DNA from: Opitutaceae bacterium
GTDB lineage: Bacteria > Verrucomicrobiota > Verrucomicrobiia > Opitutales > Opitutaceae
Length of the DNA: 6,852 bases
NCBI GenBank assembly: GCA_005787865.1
Contig: SXZN01000165.1
Coordinates: 1-6,852, forward strand
Direction of reading: 5' to 3'
Part shown: piece by piece, positions 5,776 to 6,852 of the stretch
How positions within the stretch are numbered: position 1 is the stretch's first letter
Layout: the number at the start of each line of letters is the position of its first letter
Translations under genes and position numbers: made by a program
Notes under the pieces: generated by a model
Database searches by the model: none
Told to the model about the DNA's origin: nothing
What the model saw: only the letters and a program-made list of their open reading frames with translations

Positions 5776-6852
5776 TTATTTCGCCCACGTATCTTTAAGC
5801 GAAATCGTCCGATTGAAAATCAGCCGACCGGGCTCGGTGGTTTTAGTTTCGAGAGCGAAATAGCCCAGACGTTCGAATTGGTAGCGTTCATTGGCGCTGG
5901 CTTCCGCTAACGAGGCCTCGAGTTTGGCGGTGACGACGGTGAGCGAGTGTGGATTGATGACTTTCAAGAAGTCTTCCTCTGCGGCTGGTTCTGGGACGGT
6001 GAAAAGGCGATCGTAGAGCCGGACTTCTGCTTCGATACATGTGCGCGCGCTCACCCAATGGAGAGTGCCTTTTACCTTGCGCGCCACATTTGGGCCCACG
6101 GCACGTGTGGTCAGATCGGCGGTGCAGCGAATTTCGGTGAGGCGACCAGTGGCGTCTTTGACCAATTCGTCGCACTTGATGATGCACGCATATTTTAGCC
6201 GCACTTCGCCACCGGGCTTGAGCCGGAAGAACTTTGGCGGAGGCACCTCAGCAAAATCATCAGCTTCAATAAAAACCTCACGGGTCAGGGCGACCCGCCG
6301 CGTGGTTGGCGTTTCGCTCTGGGGATTATTGGTGGCGTCACACTCAATGACTTCATCAGGCGCGAGGTTGGTGAGAACTAATTTGATCGGCTGGAGCACC
6401 GCGAGGCGTCGGAGGGCAACTTGATTCAGCTCATCGCGAACGGCGTGCTCAAAGACCGCGATGTCCGTGAGACTATCAAATTTAGTTACCCCAACGCTGG
6501 TGACAAAGCGCCGTAGGGCACTAGCCGGAATTCCGCGACGACGAAGCCCAGAGAGGGTTGGCAGGCGGGGATCATCCCAGCCGGTCACGACCTTTTCATT
6601 TACTAAAGTGAGCAGCTTACGTTTCGAAACCAACGTGTAGCCAGGGGTGAGTTTAGCGAATTCGTACTGATGGGGCAGCGTGCGCGGCAGGTCGAGGGAG
6701 GTCAGAACCCAGTCGTAGAGCGCGCGATGGTCCACAAACTCCAAGGTGCAGACACTGTGGGTGACGCCTTCGAGGTAATCGCTCAGGCAATGCGCGTAGT
6801 CGTAGAGCGGATAGATGCACCACTTGTCGCCAGCGTGGTGATGCGTGACGTG
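5776..6852 (-). CDS. glnS: Glutamine--tRNA ligase (GlnRS), N-terminal part missing
   Basis: GlnRS directly charges tRNA-Gln with glutamine. The frame is open to the right edge, giving 358 C-terminal residues; comparison with E. coli GlnRS (554 residues) suggests roughly 194 are missing. The fragment begins in the catalytic domain with GDKWCIYPLYDYAHC (8-22) and THSVCTLEF (31-39). Tyr17 and Cys35 align with E. coli Tyr211 and Cys229, which help select glutamine over glutamate. The KMSKS-equivalent loop is VSKRK (75-79), followed by WDDPRLPTLSGLRRRG. The two beta-barrel anticodon-binding domains follow, with KVKGTLHWVSA, EVRLYDRLF and the family-typical end FNRTISLKDTWAK. The TTG codon at 6744 is internal, since homology continues upstream. 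The gene faces gltX, with 23 bases between the stops and no obvious terminator. Bacterial GlnRS is held to derive from an ancient transfer from eukaryotes. Confidence 0.97.
   Translation of the reverse strand, partial: HVTHHHAGDKWCIYPLYDYAHCLSDYLEGVTHSVCTLEFVDHRALYDWVLTSLDLPRTLPHQYEFAKLTPGYTLVSKRKLLTLVNEKVVTGWDDPRLPTLSGLRRRGIPASALRRFVTSVGVTKFDSLTDIAVFEHAVRDELNQVALRRLAVLQPIKLVLTNLAPDEVIECDATNNPQSETPTTRRVALTREVFIEADDFAEVPPPKFFRLKPGGEVRLKYACIIKCDELVKDATGRLTEIRCTADLTTRAVGPNVARKVKGTLHWVSARTCIEAEVRLYDRLFTVPEPAAEEDFLKVINPHSLTVVTAKLEASLAEASANERYQFERLGYFALETKTTEPGRLIFNRTISLKDTWAK

Noticed and set aside
6630..6636. VSKRK instead of MSKRK in GlnRS as a defective KMSKS loop
   Set aside because: The catalytic Lys and Arg are kept and Val at this place also occurs in eukaryotic GlnRS, so it is a normal variant.
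1..6852. CRISPR arrays, insertion sequences, phage genes or toxin-antitoxin pairs
   Set aside because: No regularly spaced repeats, transposase-like proteins, terminal inverted repeats or small paired genes are seen; every long reading frame is a known housekeeping or metabolic family.

Overview
This looks like an ordinary chromosomal housekeeping segment from a Gram-negative bacterium, probably of the PVC group and most likely Verrucomicrobiota. The placement is an inference. It rests on a secreted DUF1080 (3-keto-disaccharide hydrolase family) protein, a directly acting GlnRS next to GluRS, a short HPF, moderately GC-rich sequence, and weak or absent Shine-Dalgarno signals. There is no phage, transposase, CRISPR array or defence system in the window.

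Layout: the window opens inside recJ (C-terminal part, + strand, stop at 510). A complete tRNA-Arg(ACG) with encoded CCA follows at 580-656, with a weak candidate terminator. About 150 bases without a gene then lead to a leftward unit: hutI (2718 to 1492, GTG start), followed 47 bases later by a secreted DUF1080 protein (1444 to 809). Upstream of hutI is a compact regulatory-looking region. It carries three copies of the 8-mer TAATCAGC, two of them forming a long inverted repeat that overlaps a possible -10 box. A strong intrinsic terminator (2806-2829) closes the leftward hpf gene (3230 to 2853). A 209-base divergent spacer separates hpf from a rightward RluA-type pseudouridine synthase (3440-4279) and gltX (4355-5752). 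The window ends inside glnS, which runs leftward and meets gltX tail to tail across 23 bases.

Functional view: most genes serve translation (tRNA-Arg, GluRS, GlnRS, RNA pseudouridylation, ribosome hibernation) or DNA repair (RecJ). hutI, for histidine breakdown, and the DUF1080 protein are the catabolic exceptions, and no other hut gene is visible. Finding both GluRS and GlnRS suggests that tRNA-Gln is charged directly, without needing the GatCAB amidotransferase route.

No new system was found. The points most worth a second look are the repeat cluster before hutI and an Asn at the position where HutI and other amidohydrolases normally have a metal-binding Asp. No gene-free stretch exceeds 300 bases. 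The longest (3231-3439) shows only a short palindrome and no convincing promoter.
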